Notes under the pieces: generated by a model
What the model saw: only the letters and a program-made list of their open reading frames with translations
Database searches by the model: none
What the model was told of the DNA's origin: nothing
Assembly: GCF_036227325.1 (NCBI RefSeq)
Contig: NZ_CP109467.1
Location: forward strand, 5,580,001-5,644,000
DNA: 64,000 nt
Reading direction: 5' to 3'
DNA from: Streptomyces sp. NBC_01465
Lineage (GTDB): Bacteria > Actinomycetota > Actinomycetes > Streptomycetales > Streptomycetaceae
Part shown: positions 1-8,355 of the stretch, one piece after another
How the letters are laid out: every line of letters starts with the position of its first letter
Numbering within the stretch: the stretch's first letter is position 1
Program-made: the position numbers and the translations under genes

Positions 1-920
1 CGTTCTGGCGGCGGCTGCGCACGCAGCGCGCCGCCCTCGTCGCGGCGGTCGTCGTCGCGCTGCTGGTCCTCGCCGCGCTCGCCGCGCCGCTGCTCACGGC
101 GCTGGAGGGCCAGGACCCGACCTCGTACCACCCGAAACTCGTCGACTCGGCGACCGGCGGCGTGCCGCTCGGCTCCTTCGGCGGGATCAGCGCCGAGCAC
201 TGGCTCGGGGTCGAACCGCTCACCGGGCGCGATGTGTTCGCACGCGTCGTGTACGGGGCCAGGGTCTCGCTCGGCGTCGCGCTCGGCGCGACCCTGATCC
301 AGGTGATCGTCGGGGTCGGGATCGGGCTCACCGCCGGTCTCGGCAACCGTTTCGTCGACCAGGCACTCAGCCGGATCACCGATGTGATGGTGGCCCTGCC
401 GATCATGGTCACGGCGCTGGCCGCGCTGACCGTGGTGCCCGGGAGTTTCCCGCGTCCCGTGCTGATCGCGCTGGTCATCGGGCTGGTCGGCTGGTCCGGC
501 ACCTCGAAGATCGTGCGCGCGCAGACGCTCTCGCTGAAGTCCCGCGACTATGTGGCGGCGGCCCGGCTGAGCGGCTGGAGCGGATGGCAGATCGCCCGCA
601 GGGAACTGCTGCCCGCGCTGGCCGCACCCGTCATCACGTACGCCGTGCTGCTCTTCCCCACCAACATCGTCGTCGAGGCGGCCCTGTCCTTCCTCGGGGT
701 GGGCATCAAACCGCCGACCCCCTCGTGGGGACAGATGCTCAGCGACGCCGACACCTGGTATCAGGCGGCGCCCACCTATCTGCTCATCCCCGCCGTGCTG
801 CTGTTCATCACCGTGCTGGCGCTGACCGTGCTGGGCGAGGGCGTACGCACCGCGCTCGACCCGCGGATCGCCTCCCGGCTGCGGATCGGCACCGGCAAGA
901 AGAAGGAGGCCGGGGCATGA
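1..920 (+). CDS. ABC peptide transporter permease, DppC/OppC type (5' truncated)
   Basis: Inner-membrane permease of a dipeptide/oligopeptide ABC importer. The reading frame is open from base 3 with no start codon before the window edge, so the N-terminus is missing; a hydrophobic first helix (bases 36-105) is still present. The GTG at 162 is internal. The cytoplasmic coupling loop (EAA-type, LSGWSGWQIARRELLPAL, near bases 568-621) contacts the ATPase. The C-terminus (LGEGVRTALDPR) matches the OppC ending. The stop overlaps the ATG of the next permease in an ATGA, so the two are translationally coupled. Here the C-type permease precedes the B-type, the reverse of the usual order. The family is certain; the substrate is inferred only as peptides. 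Confidence 0.93.
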   Translation, partial: FWRRLRTQRAALVAAVVVALLVLAALAAPLLTALEGQDPTSYHPKLVDSATGGVPLGSFGGISAEHWLGVEPLTGRDVFARVVYGARVSLGVALGATLIQVIVGVGIGLTAGLGNRFVDQALSRITDVMVALPIMVTALAALTVVPGSFPRPVLIALVIGLVGWSGTSKIVRAQTLSLKSRDYVAAARLSGWSGWQIARRELLPALAAPVITYAVLLFPTNIVVEAALSFLGVGIKPPTPSWGQMLSDADTWYQAAPTYLLIPAVLLFITVLALTVLGEGVRTALDPRIASRLRIGTGKKKEAGA

Positions 921-1906
921 GCCGGTTCCTGCTGCGCAGGGTCGCCGGAGCGCTCTTCGTGCTCTTCGCGCTGAGCGTCATCGTCTACGCGGTCTTCTAC
1001 GTGGCCCCCGGCGACGTCGCCCAGATCGCCTGCGGACCACGCTGCTCGGCCGCCCAGGTGGCCCAGGTGCGCGAGCAACTGCACCTCGGCGACCCGCTGT
1101 ACGTGCAGTACGCGCACTTCGTCCAGGGCATCTTCGTCGGCCGCGACTACTCGGGCGGCACGTCGGTCATCCACTGCGACGCCCCGTGCCTGGGCATCTC
1201 CTACCAAGGAGACCAGCAGGTCACGCAGTTGATCCTCGCCAAGCTCCCGGCCACCGCCTCGCTGGTGGTGGGCGGATTCGTACTGTGGATGCTGCTCGGG
1301 GTCGGCACCGGACTGCTGTCGGTGTGGCGGCGCGGCCGGCTCACCGAGCGGCTGCTGACCGGGCTCACCCTGGCAGGCATGTCCACACCGGTCTTCGTGA
1401 TCGGGCTGCTGCTGATCATCGTGTTCTGCTCGACGCTGCAGTGGCTGCCGTTCCCCCAGTACGTCCCCTTCACCGAGGACCCCGCCGAGTGGGGCTGGAA
1501 CCTGCTGCTGCCGTGGGTCTCGCTGGCGGCGATCTCGGCGGCTCCGTACGCGCGGATGACGCGTGCCGCGATGCTGGAGACGCTGGCCGAGGACCACGTA
1601 CGGACCTTCAGGGCGTACGGGGTCAGTGAGCGCGCCCTGGTCTGGCGGCACGCGCTGCGCGGGGCGCTCGCCCCGTTGATCGCGCTGGCCGCGCTGGACG
1701 TCGGGACGATGTTCGGCGGGGCGGTCCTGACCGAGTCGCTGTTCGGGATTCCGGGGATCGGGCGCCAGATGGTCGAGGCCGTCAGGAACGTCGACCTGCC
1801 GGTCGTGGTGGGGCTGGTGCTCGTCACCGGATTCTTTGTGGTGCTTGCCAATGCCGTCGCGGACGTGGCTCACGCGCTGGCCGACCGACGGGTGGTCCTG
1901 TCATGA
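917..1906 (+). CDS. ABC peptide transporter permease, DppB/OppB type
   Basis: Second inner-membrane permease of the importer, 329 residues. ATG 917 lies inside ATGA with the upstream stop and has an AGAAGGAGG ribosome site at 901-909. The N-terminus has the OppB form: a basic start, one helix (residues 8-28), then a periplasmic loop. That loop holds four cysteines (two near residues 37-41, two near 86-91), unusual for the family and possibly disulfide-bonded. Further helices follow, with the coupling loop [18 protein letters not shown] near residues 232-249 and a [14 protein letters not shown] segment. It pairs with the preceding DppC-like protein and the following fused ATPase. Confidence 0.95.
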   Translation: MSRFLLRRVAGALFVLFALSVIVYAVFYVAPGDVAQIACGPRCSAAQVAQVREQLHLGDPLYVQYAHFVQGIFVGRDYSGGTSVIHCDAPCLGISYQGDQQVTQLILAKLPATASLVVGGFVLWMLLGVGTGLLSVWRRGRLTERLLTGLTLAGMSTPVFVIGLLLIIVFCSTLQWLPFPQYVPFTEDPAEWGWNLLLPWVSLAAISAAPYARMTRAAMLETLAEDHVRTFRAYGVSERALVWRHALRGALAPLIALAALDVGTMFGGAVLTESLFGIPGIGRQMVEAVRNVDLPVVVGLVLVTGFFVVLANAVADVAHALADRRVVLS

Positions 1907-3606
1907 GTGAGACTCCGCTTCCGCTGGTCGAGGTCGAGGACCTCAGGATCGGCTTCGGTGATGTGCAGGCCGTGGACGGGCTCTCCTTCACGCTGGAGGC
2001 GGGTGGCGCGCTGGCCGTGGTCGGCGAGTCCGGCTCGGGCAAGAGCGCTTCGGCGTACGCGCTGCTCGGGTTGCACCGGGGGAGCGGGGCCGTCGTCAGC
2101 GGGTCGGTGCGGGTGGCCGGGGTCGACGTACAGGCCGCGTCCGAGGGGGAGTTGAGGGCGCTGCGGGGCGGGGCCGCGGCCATGGTCTTCCAGGACCCGC
2201 TGTCCTCGCTCGACCCGTACTACGCGATCGGCGACCAGATCGCCGAGGTCTACCGCGTCCACGCGAAGGCGTCGCGGCGGGCCGCGCGGGCGCGGGCGGT
2301 GGAGGTGCTCGACCGGGTCGGGATTCCTGACGCGGTACGTCGCTCGCGGTCGCGCCCGCACGAGTTCAGCGGCGGGATGCGGCAGCGGGCGCTGATCGCG
2401 ATGGCGCTGGCGTGCGAGCCGCGGCTGCTGATCGCGGACGAGCCGACGACGGCGCTGGACGTGACGGTGCAGGCCCAGATCCTGGATCTGCTGCACGAGT
2501 TGCGGACGGAGACGGGGATGGGGCTGCTGCTGGTCACGCATGACGTGGGGGTGGCGGCGGAGTCGGTCGATGATGTGCTGGTGATGCGGGCGGGTCGGGC
2601 GGTGGAGCGGGGGTCGGTGCGTGAGGTGCTGGGCTCGCCCCAGGATGCCTATACGCAGGCGCTGCTTGCGGCGGTTCCGCGGGTGGACAGGGTGCGGGTT
2701 CAGGCGAAGGCTTCCCCGATCCCGCCCCTTCCCGGCAGTGACATCAGCGGCTCCGCCGCGCGAGGGGGCACGCCCCCAGGCCCCCGTGAGCGACCTTCGG
2801 CCGCTCGTCCTCAATCGCCGGACGGGCTTGAGGTGTCCGGGGATCTCCTGCGGGCCACCGGTTTGCGGCAGGTGTTCGGCCGCGGCAAGCACGCCTTCGC
2901 CGCCGTCGACGGAGTCGACATCACCCTCCACCCTGGCGAAACCCTTGGCATCGTCGGCGAGAGCGGCAGCGGCAAGACCACCCTCGGCCGCATCCTCGTC
3001 GGACTCCAGGAGCCCACCGCCGGCACCCTCACCCGGACCGACCGCGTCCAGATGGTCTTCCAGGACCCGGTCTCCTCCCTCAACCCCCGCCGTTCCATCG
3101 GTGAATCCGTCGCCGACCCGCTCCGCGCGCGCGGCGAGCTCGACGACGCCGCGATCCGCGCCCGCGTGCGCGACCTGCTCAAGCGCGTGGGGCTCGACCC
3201 CGAGGCGTACGACCGCTATCCGCACGAGTTCAGCGGCGGTCAGCGCCAGCGCGTCGGCATCGCGCGCGCCCTCGCCGCCGACCCCGCGCTGATCGTCTGC
3301 GACGAGGCCGTCTCCGCGCTCGACGTCACCACCCAGGCCCAAGTCACCGCCCTGCTCGCGGAGTTGCAGCAGGAGCTCGGGCTCGGGCTCGTCTTCATCG
3401 CGCACGACCTCGCCGTCGTACGACAGGTGAGCGACCGGGTCGCCGTCATGCGCCAGGGCCGGATCGTGGAGCAGGGACCCGTCGACGAGGTGTACGGGAA
3501 TCCTCAGGACCCCTACACCCGCCAGCTCCTGGCCGCCGTCCCCGCCCTCGATCCCGTGCTCGCGGCCGTGCGCCGCGCGGCGCGAAGGGAGCTGGCCGCA
3601 GCCTGA
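1903..3606 (+). CDS. Fused dipeptide ABC transporter ATPase (DppD-DppF)
   Basis: Cytoplasmic ATPase of 567 residues with two complete nucleotide-binding domains, equal to DppD and DppF joined. Domain 1: Walker A GESGSGKS at 41-48, signature SGGMRQR near 156, Walker [13 protein letters not shown] near 185. Domain 2: Walker A GESGSGKT near 352, SGGQRQR near 444, Walker [13 protein letters not shown] near 463. Both halves look active. The start overlaps the previous stop (ATGA). The linker, roughly residues 270-312, is encoded by a copy of a dispersed repeat that also occurs between genes at 55.1 kb, so the linker looks acquired. No gene follows directly; the operon appears to end here. Confidence 0.96.
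   Translation: MSETPLPLVEVEDLRIGFGDVQAVDGLSFTLEAGGALAVVGESGSGKSASAYALLGLHRGSGAVVSGSVRVAGVDVQAASEGELRALRGGAAAMVFQDPLSSLDPYYAIGDQIAEVYRVHAKASRRAARARAVEVLDRVGIPDAVRRSRSRPHEFSGGMRQRALIAMALACEPRLLIADEPTTALDVTVQAQILDLLHELRTETGMGLLLVTHDVGVAAESVDDVLVMRAGRAVERGSVREVLGSPQDAYTQALLAAVPRVDRVRVQAKASPIPPLPGSDISGSAARGGTPPGPRERPSAARPQSPDGLEVSGDLLRATGLRQVFGRGKHAFAAVDGVDITLHPGETLGIVGESGSGKTTLGRILVGLQEPTAGTLTRTDRVQMVFQDPVSSLNPRRSIGESVADPLRARGELDDAAIRARVRDLLKRVGLDPEAYDRYPHEFSGGQRQRVGIARALAADPALIVCDEAVSALDVTTQAQVTALLAELQQELGLGLVFIAHDLAVVRQVSDRVAVMRQGRIVEQGPVDEVYGNPQDPYTRQLLAAVPALDPVLAAVRRAARRELAAA
2710..2832 (+). repeat. Dispersed repeat, copy A, in frame inside the DppDF ATPase gene
   Basis: The left end shares 22 identical bases with 55044-55065 (it contains CCCCGATCCCGCCCC). 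The right end shares the TCCTCAATCGCCGGA core followed by GGGCTTGA with copy C. The middle keeps the GGCTCCGCC and GGGGGC...GCCCCC features in diverged form. It is read through in frame and encodes the Pro/Gly/Ser-rich linker between the two ATPase domains. Confidence 0.8.
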
Positions 3607-3789
3607 CGCAGCGTAACGAAACCGCACCCTAGCGCGACAGAACGTCAACGGGGCGGGAAAGTTACGACGGTTCACCCCTTCTGGTGGCGTGATGGACAAC
3701 CGTCCGTCGCGCCACCTCACTGTCCGCTTACGGTCGTCCCGCTGCGAGTCACCGCCACCAACGGCGGCCGCGGTCAAGGGAGATCGGGG

Positions 3790-5457
3790 GTGTTTCGGTT
3801 GCGGATCGGACTGCTTACGGAAGGCGGTTATCCGTATGCGACGGGTGAGTCCAGGCTCTGGTGCGACCGGCTGGTGCGCGGGCTCGGGCAGCACGAGTTC
3901 GACGTCTACGCACTGAGCCGCAGCGCCGAACAGGAGGAGCGCGGCTGGATCGCGCTGCCGCCCCAGGTGCAGTTGGTGCGGACCGCGCCGCTCTGGGCGC
4001 CGGACGACGACGGACTCACGTACGGCCGCCGCGAACGCCGCCGCTTCGCCGCCCACTTCACGGACCTCGCCGCGGCGATCTGCGGCGACGGCGAGGACTT
4101 CGCGCAGGGGCTGTACGGACTGGCCGAACTCGCCCTCGAATTCGGCGGGTTGTGCGCCGCGCTCCGCTCCGAGGCCGCCATACGCATCCTGGAGTCCGCC
4201 TGCCGCGCCCCCGGCGCGAGCCGCACCGTCCAGGCCGCCAGGATCCCCGACCTCCTCGGCTTCGCCGGCCTGCTGGAGCGCGCCCTGCGCCCCCTCTCGC
4301 TGAGCGACTGGTACGACGAGAACGGGCTCGGCGCGGTCGATCTCTGCCACGCCACGTCGGGTGGGTCCGCCGCGCTCCCCGGCCTGCTGGCCAAACGCTT
4401 CTTCGGCGTACCGCTCCTGGTCACCGAGTACGGCGTGCAGCTCCGCGCCCAGTACCTCGACCTCGCGGCGGGCCAAGTCCCCGCCCCCGTCCGGGCGTTG
4501 ATCACCTCCTTCCACCGCCGTCTGGCCGCCGAGGTGTACGAACAGGCCGCCGTCGTCACCCCCGGCAACACCCACGCCCGCCGCTGGCAGGAGAAGTGCG
4601 GCGCCGACCGCGCGAAGCTGCGCACGGTCTACCCCGGCATGGAGGCCGGGCGCTTCGCGGCCGTGGGCGACGCGGAGGAGCCGGGGGAGCCCGACACGCT
4701 GGTCTGGGTCGGGCGCATCGACCCGTCCAAGGACCTCATCGCGCTGCTGCACGCGTTCGCGGAGGTACGGAAAGAAGAACCGGAGGCCCGGCTGCGCATC
4801 GTCGGAGCCCCCGCCCAAGGACCCGAGGGCGCGGCATACCTCTCCCACTGTCGCGCCCTCGCGGCACAACTCTTCCCCGACGAGGCCGCGGACCAGCACG
4901 CGGTGGGCTCCAACCCCGTCACGTTCGAGGAGATCGGCGGCCCGGAGACACCGGACCTGGCCGCCGCGTACGCCTCCGGCGCGGTGGTTGTTCTGTCGAG
5001 CGTGGTGGAGGGCTTCCCGATCAGCCTGGTGGAAGCGATGTTCTGCGGCCGGGCGACGGTCTCGACGGACGTCGGGGCGGTGGTCGAAGTCATCGGCGGC
5101 ACGGGCTTGGTGGTGCCGCCGCGCAATCCGCGTGCGCTGGCCGACGCGTGCGTGTCGCTGCTGCGGGATCCGGAGCGGAGAGGGCGGCTGGGGGCGGCGG
5201 CGCGGGCGCGGGCGCTCGAGCTGTTCACGGTCGAACAGAACCTCGTGGCATTTAACGGCATTTACCTCGACGTGATCTCGCGGTGTCCTGTGCGGCGGGA
5301 TGGAGCCGGGGCACAACTCTTCGCGAACCCGGCGGAGTTGTTCGTCTCGGCCCCGCTCCCAGCAGGCACGCACGCGCCGCCGTTGTGGGCAGTCGTTCCG
5401 CAGGGCGGAACGGGTGGGCACAACACCCCGGCTGCGGCAGAGGGGGCCGACGTATGA
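3790..5457 (+). CDS. PelF-like glycosyltransferase (DUF3492 + GT4)
   Basis: Predicted cytoplasmic retaining glycosyltransferase of 555 residues. The first ~270 residues match the DUF3492 domain of PelF-type enzymes (start RIGLLTEGGYPYATGES). The C-terminal half is a GT4 fold with LVWVGRIDPSKDL (near 300) and the E-x7-E donor site in EGFPISLVEAMFCG (near 405). PelF polymerises the N-acetylhexosamine backbone of Pel from UDP-sugar. The start is GTG 3790 with GGGAG seven bases upstream. The stop overlaps the next ATG (ATGA). The last ~50 residues, rich in Pro, Ala and Gly, extend past the GT fold. Family assignment is firm; the product polymer is inferred. Confidence 0.88.
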   Translation: MFRLRIGLLTEGGYPYATGESRLWCDRLVRGLGQHEFDVYALSRSAEQEERGWIALPPQVQLVRTAPLWAPDDDGLTYGRRERRRFAAHFTDLAAAICGDGEDFAQGLYGLAELALEFGGLCAALRSEAAIRILESACRAPGASRTVQAARIPDLLGFAGLLERALRPLSLSDWYDENGLGAVDLCHATSGGSAALPGLLAKRFFGVPLLVTEYGVQLRAQYLDLAAGQVPAPVRALITSFHRRLAAEVYEQAAVVTPGNTHARRWQEKCGADRAKLRTVYPGMEAGRFAAVGDAEEPGEPDTLVWVGRIDPSKDLIALLHAFAEVRKEEPEARLRIVGAPAQGPEGAAYLSHCRALAAQLFPDEAADQHAVGSNPVTFEEIGGPETPDLAAAYASGAVVVLSSVVEGFPISLVEAMFCGRATVSTDVGAVVEVIGGTGLVVPPRNPRALADACVSLLRDPERRGRLGAAARARALELFTVEQNLVAFNGIYLDVISRCPVRRDGAGAQLFANPAELFVSAPLPAGTHAPPLWAVVPQGGTGGHNTPAAAEGADV

Positions 5458-6482
5458 GCACCCCCACCCCCGCCCGCAAGCAGACCCGCGGGCCCGCCGA
5501 CCCCGTCAAAGCCCTCATGCACCGGCACCGTGAGCTCTGTGAGCGTGCCGTCGACCCGTTGGAGATCGCCGCCGGGCTGGAGGCCCATGGCGTCACCGAC
5601 CGGACCGCCGCCCGCTTCCGGCACCGGGACGTCTTCTCGCTCGCCGAGGAGCTCTACGCCCGCGTCCCCCACACCGGCGACGCCGCAGCCCCCGACCCCG
5701 TCACCCCGCAGCCGGAGCCGCACGCGCCCCTCTACGGGCTCCTCCCCGGCGCCGCAACAGCCGCCGCCGCAGCCGGAGTTCACTTCACCGACGGGCAGGC
5801 GCGGCTCGGCGTCATCGCCGCCGGGGTCGTCGCCGTCTCCCTCGCCATGGGGTTCACCCTCCGCCGCGGCCCCCTCCGCGCCTCCGGCCGCATCGTCCCC
5901 GCCACCCGCCTCTACGTCCTGTGGCTCCTCGCGTACACCGTCTACGGGCCCACGCTCCTCGACCAGCTCATCTCCGGAGGCCCCGACGGCCCCTGGCCGA
6001 TGACCTCCGGGCCGCTCCTGGCCCTCGCCCTCGCGGTCGCCCCCGGCGCCTGGTGCGCCCGCCTCTTCTCCACCCGGGCCCGCCGCAAGCTCGCCACCAG
6101 CCGCGGTACGGACGAATTCGCCGCCCACGCCCGCCCGTTGCTCCTCCTCACCACCGCACTCCACCTCGCCGTACTCACCGGGCTGCTGCTCCTCACCCAG
6201 AGCCTCACCCCCGTCAACCTGGCCCTCGGCGCCGCCCTTCACCTGGCCAGGCTGCTGACCGTCCACGGTTTCCCCGACGGTCCCGCCGCCGCCCTCGCAG
6301 CCGTCTGCGCGGCCCAAGTCCTGGCCGCCGCAGCCGTGTTGACCAGCAGGCTCCCCGGCTGCGAGTTCATCGGGACCGGGGCCGCCGCCCTCCCCGTCGT
6401 CGCCGTCACGGCCGCCGCCCTCGCGCTCCTCGCGCACGCGGCGACCGCACTCACCCGCGCCTCGGCGCACACGCACACCTGA
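5454..6482 (+). CDS. Polytopic membrane protein of the glycan cluster, unknown family
   Basis: A 342-residue protein, ATG 5454, translationally coupled to the glycosyltransferase by ATGA. The first ~100 residues are soluble and contain a short helical segment (HRHRELCERAVDPLEIAAGLEAHGVTD) that could be a docking or helix-turn-helix-like region. The rest has about seven or eight hydrophobic helices (near residues 100-125, 145-165, 185-205, 225-250, 255-275, 280-300 and 310-335). I do not recognise the family. Coupling to a PelF-like enzyme suggests a role in exporting or anchoring the glycan, as PelG, PelE or the TM part of fungal Gtb3 do, but it is shorter than the twelve-helix PelG and no homology is visible by eye. 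Confidence 0.75.
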   Translation: MSTPTPARKQTRGPADPVKALMHRHRELCERAVDPLEIAAGLEAHGVTDRTAARFRHRDVFSLAEELYARVPHTGDAAAPDPVTPQPEPHAPLYGLLPGAATAAAAAGVHFTDGQARLGVIAAGVVAVSLAMGFTLRRGPLRASGRIVPATRLYVLWLLAYTVYGPTLLDQLISGGPDGPWPMTSGPLLALALAVAPGAWCARLFSTRARRKLATSRGTDEFAAHARPLLLLTTALHLAVLTGLLLLTQSLTPVNLALGAALHLARLLTVHGFPDGPAAALAAVCAAQVLAAAAVLTSRLPGCEFIGTGAAALPVVAVTAAALALLAHAATALTRASAHTHT

Positions 6483-6562
6483 TGCCACGCCCTCCGCGGA
6501 GCCGACGCCGCGGACGGCCCTCTTCCCGTACGACCGAGCAACATCCTGAAGGAGAACGCCAC

Positions 6563-6625
6563 ATGAGCCCCGCACCCCCAGCCGCCGCCCCGGCCCGTCG
6601 GTCCCGAAAGGTGGCCGCGCGATGA
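6563..6625 (+). CDS. Possible 20-residue leader peptide upstream of the epimerase
   Basis: A short frame from ATG 6563 to TGA 6623-6625 encodes 20 residues rich in Ala, Pro and Arg. A clear ribosome site (GAAGGAGAAC, 6548-6557) lies at good spacing, while the following epimerase ATG at 6622 has no site of its own and overlaps the stop in ATGA. This is the usual pattern for translational coupling, so the peptide may exist to load ribosomes onto the epimerase gene. Conservation was not testable. Confidence 0.45.
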   Translation: MSPAPPAAAPARRSRKVAAR

Positions 6626-7584
6626 GGGTCCTGCTGCTCGGAGCCAATGGTTACCTCGGCCGTTTCGTCGCCGACCGGCTGCTCGCCGACCCCGCCGTGC
6701 ACCTCACGGCACTGGGCCGCGGCGACGACGCCGACGTCCGTTTCGACCTCGCCAACGGGTCCCCGGGCGCGCTCACCCGCTTCCTGGACGCCGTCCACCC
6801 CGGCGTCGTCATCAACTGCGCCGGTGCGACCCGCGGCGGCGCCCGCGATCTCACCCGCCACAACACCGTCGCCGTCGCCACGGTCTGCGAGGCCATGCGC
6901 CGGTCCACGTCCTCCGCCCGCCTCGTACAGCTCGGCTGCGCGGCCGAGTACGGGCCCTCCCAGCCGGGATCGTCGACCGCGGAGGACGCCGTCCCCCGCC
7001 CCGGCGGCCCGTACGGCGTCTCCAAGCTCGCCGCCTCCGAACTCGTCCTCGGCTCGGGCCTGGACGCGATCGTCCTGCGCGTCTTCTCACCCGTCGGCCC
7101 CGGCACCCCGGCCGGCTCCCCGCTGGGCCGTCTCGCCGAGGCCATGCGCCGCGCGATGCAGTCGGGCGACGGCGAGCTGAAGCTCTCCGGCCTCGGTGTG
7201 CAGCGCGACTTCGTCGACGTACGCGACGTGGCGCGCGCCGTCCACGCAGCCTCGCTCTCCGCAGCTCAGGGCGTCGTCAACATCGGTACGGGCCGCGCCG
7301 TCAAGCTCCGCGACGCCGCCGCCGTCCTGGCCCGCGTCGCCGGCTACGGGGGCGCGCTGCACGAGCTGGACGCCCAGCCCGCCCGTCACTCGGGCCTGAT
7401 CTCCCCCCGTACGGAACAGAACCCGATGGAGCACATCGGCTCCCCGGCCCCGTACCCCGACGGCTGCGGAAGCTGGCAGCAGGCGGACGTCCGCACCGCC
7501 CGCGACCGCCTCGGCTGGCGCCCCCGTATCAACCTCGAAGAGTCCCTGGCCGACATCTGGATGGAGGCGGCATGCCGCATCTGA
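6622..7584 (+). CDS. NAD-dependent epimerase/dehydratase (extended SDR)
   Basis: A 320-residue cytoplasmic oxidoreductase. The Rossmann motif GANGYLG is at residues 7-13, and the catalytic pair Tyr131/Lys135 sits in YGVSK. The residues fit a nucleotide-sugar epimerase or reductase; the exact reaction cannot be read from sequence. In Pel and galactosaminogalactan loci the matching gene (PelX, Uge3) is a UDP-hexose/UDP-N-acetylhexosamine 4-epimerase that supplies the glycosyltransferase, which would fit here. The start overlaps the 20-codon leader frame, and the end overlaps the spherulin-like gene by 13 bases. The C-terminus (LGWRPRINLEESLADIW) is typical of the family. Confidence 0.88.
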   Translation: MRVLLLGANGYLGRFVADRLLADPAVHLTALGRGDDADVRFDLANGSPGALTRFLDAVHPGVVINCAGATRGGARDLTRHNTVAVATVCEAMRRSTSSARLVQLGCAAEYGPSQPGSSTAEDAVPRPGGPYGVSKLAASELVLGSGLDAIVLRVFSPVGPGTPAGSPLGRLAEAMRRAMQSGDGELKLSGLGVQRDFVDVRDVARAVHAASLSAAQGVVNIGTGRAVKLRDAAAVLARVAGYGGALHELDAQPARHSGLISPRTEQNPMEHIGSPAPYPDGCGSWQQADVRTARDRLGWRPRINLEESLADIWMEAACRI

Positions 7585-8288
7585 CCACGCACCCCATCAC
7601 CCGCCTCGGTTTCGGTGTGCCGGGTTACGCGCATCCCCTCGTCGCCCCCGTCGAATGGGCCGAACTCACGCGCCCCGGAACGCCGTTGCACTGGGCGGTG
7701 CTCAACGTCTCGCACGGCCCCGGCACCCGCCCCGACCCGCACTGCCTGGACGCGGCGGGCAAGCTGCGCAACGCGGGCATCAAGGTCATCGGCCACCTCG
7801 ACATGACGTACGGGGCCCGCGCGTACGGCGAGCTGATGACCGACGCCGAGCGTTTCCGCGAGTGGTACCGCGTCGACGGCTTCTACCTCGACCGCGCCCC
7901 CACCGAGCGCGCCGACCTCCCCGAGACCCGCCGCCTGACCGCCGCCCTCCAGGGCCACACGGTCCTGGGCCACGGCACCCACCCCCACCCCGGCTACGCG
8001 GAGGCCGCCGACCAACTGGTCACCTTCACCGGACCGTGGACGGACTACCGCTGGTCGCAGGTGGCGGAGTGGACGGCGGAGTACGACGCATCCCGCTTCT
8101 GCCACTTCGTGCACGGTCTGCCGCGCACCCACCTGGAGGAGGCCGTCCGCATCGCGCGCTGGCAGGGCGCGGGGACGATCTTCTTCACGGACCGGACCGA
8201 AACATCCGCCGAATCCAGCCCATTCGAGACACTGCCCGGTTACTGGGACGAAATCGTCTCGCGGATCGGACCGGGTGTCTCGGAATGA
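7572..8288 (+). CDS. Spherulin-4 family (GH135-like) protein
   Basis: A 238-residue TIM-barrel-like protein of the spherulin-4 family, whose fungal member Sph3 is an endo-alpha-1,4-N-acetylgalactosaminidase (GH135) needed to make galactosaminogalactan. Signs: an early GVPGYAHP, then LNVSHGPGTRPD, IKVIGHLDMTYG, VDGFYLDRAPTE (near 108-119, where family members usually have GIFFDE), and repeated aromatic/Asp positions. The DRAP segment keeps the Asp but has Arg where Glu is usual, so activity may be altered. No signal peptide is visible, so it looks cytoplasmic or exported some other way. It overlaps the epimerase gene by 13 bases and is the last gene of the cluster. Confidence 0.82.
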   Translation: MPHLTTHPITRLGFGVPGYAHPLVAPVEWAELTRPGTPLHWAVLNVSHGPGTRPDPHCLDAAGKLRNAGIKVIGHLDMTYGARAYGELMTDAERFREWYRVDGFYLDRAPTERADLPETRRLTAALQGHTVLGHGTHPHPGYAEAADQLVTFTGPWTDYRWSQVAEWTAEYDASRFCHFVHGLPRTHLEEAVRIARWQGAGTIFFTDRTETSAESSPFETLPGYWDEIVSRIGPGVSE

Positions 8289-8355
8289 GAAGGGGCGTGG
8301 CAGTGTTACGGAGAGAACAACCGTACGTAGATACATATCGACCAACGGAGTCCCC

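Noticed and set aside
2710..2832. Repeat copy A as a frameshift that splits the ATPase into two genes
   Set aside because: The frame stays open and both ATPase domains are intact on either side, so it reads as a linker in a fusion.
1870..5421. Very long minus-strand open frame (over 1100 codons)
   Set aside because: It runs opposite the well-supported ABC ATPase and glycosyltransferase genes, is Arg/Gly/Pro-rich and has no motif; a high-G+C codon-bias shadow.
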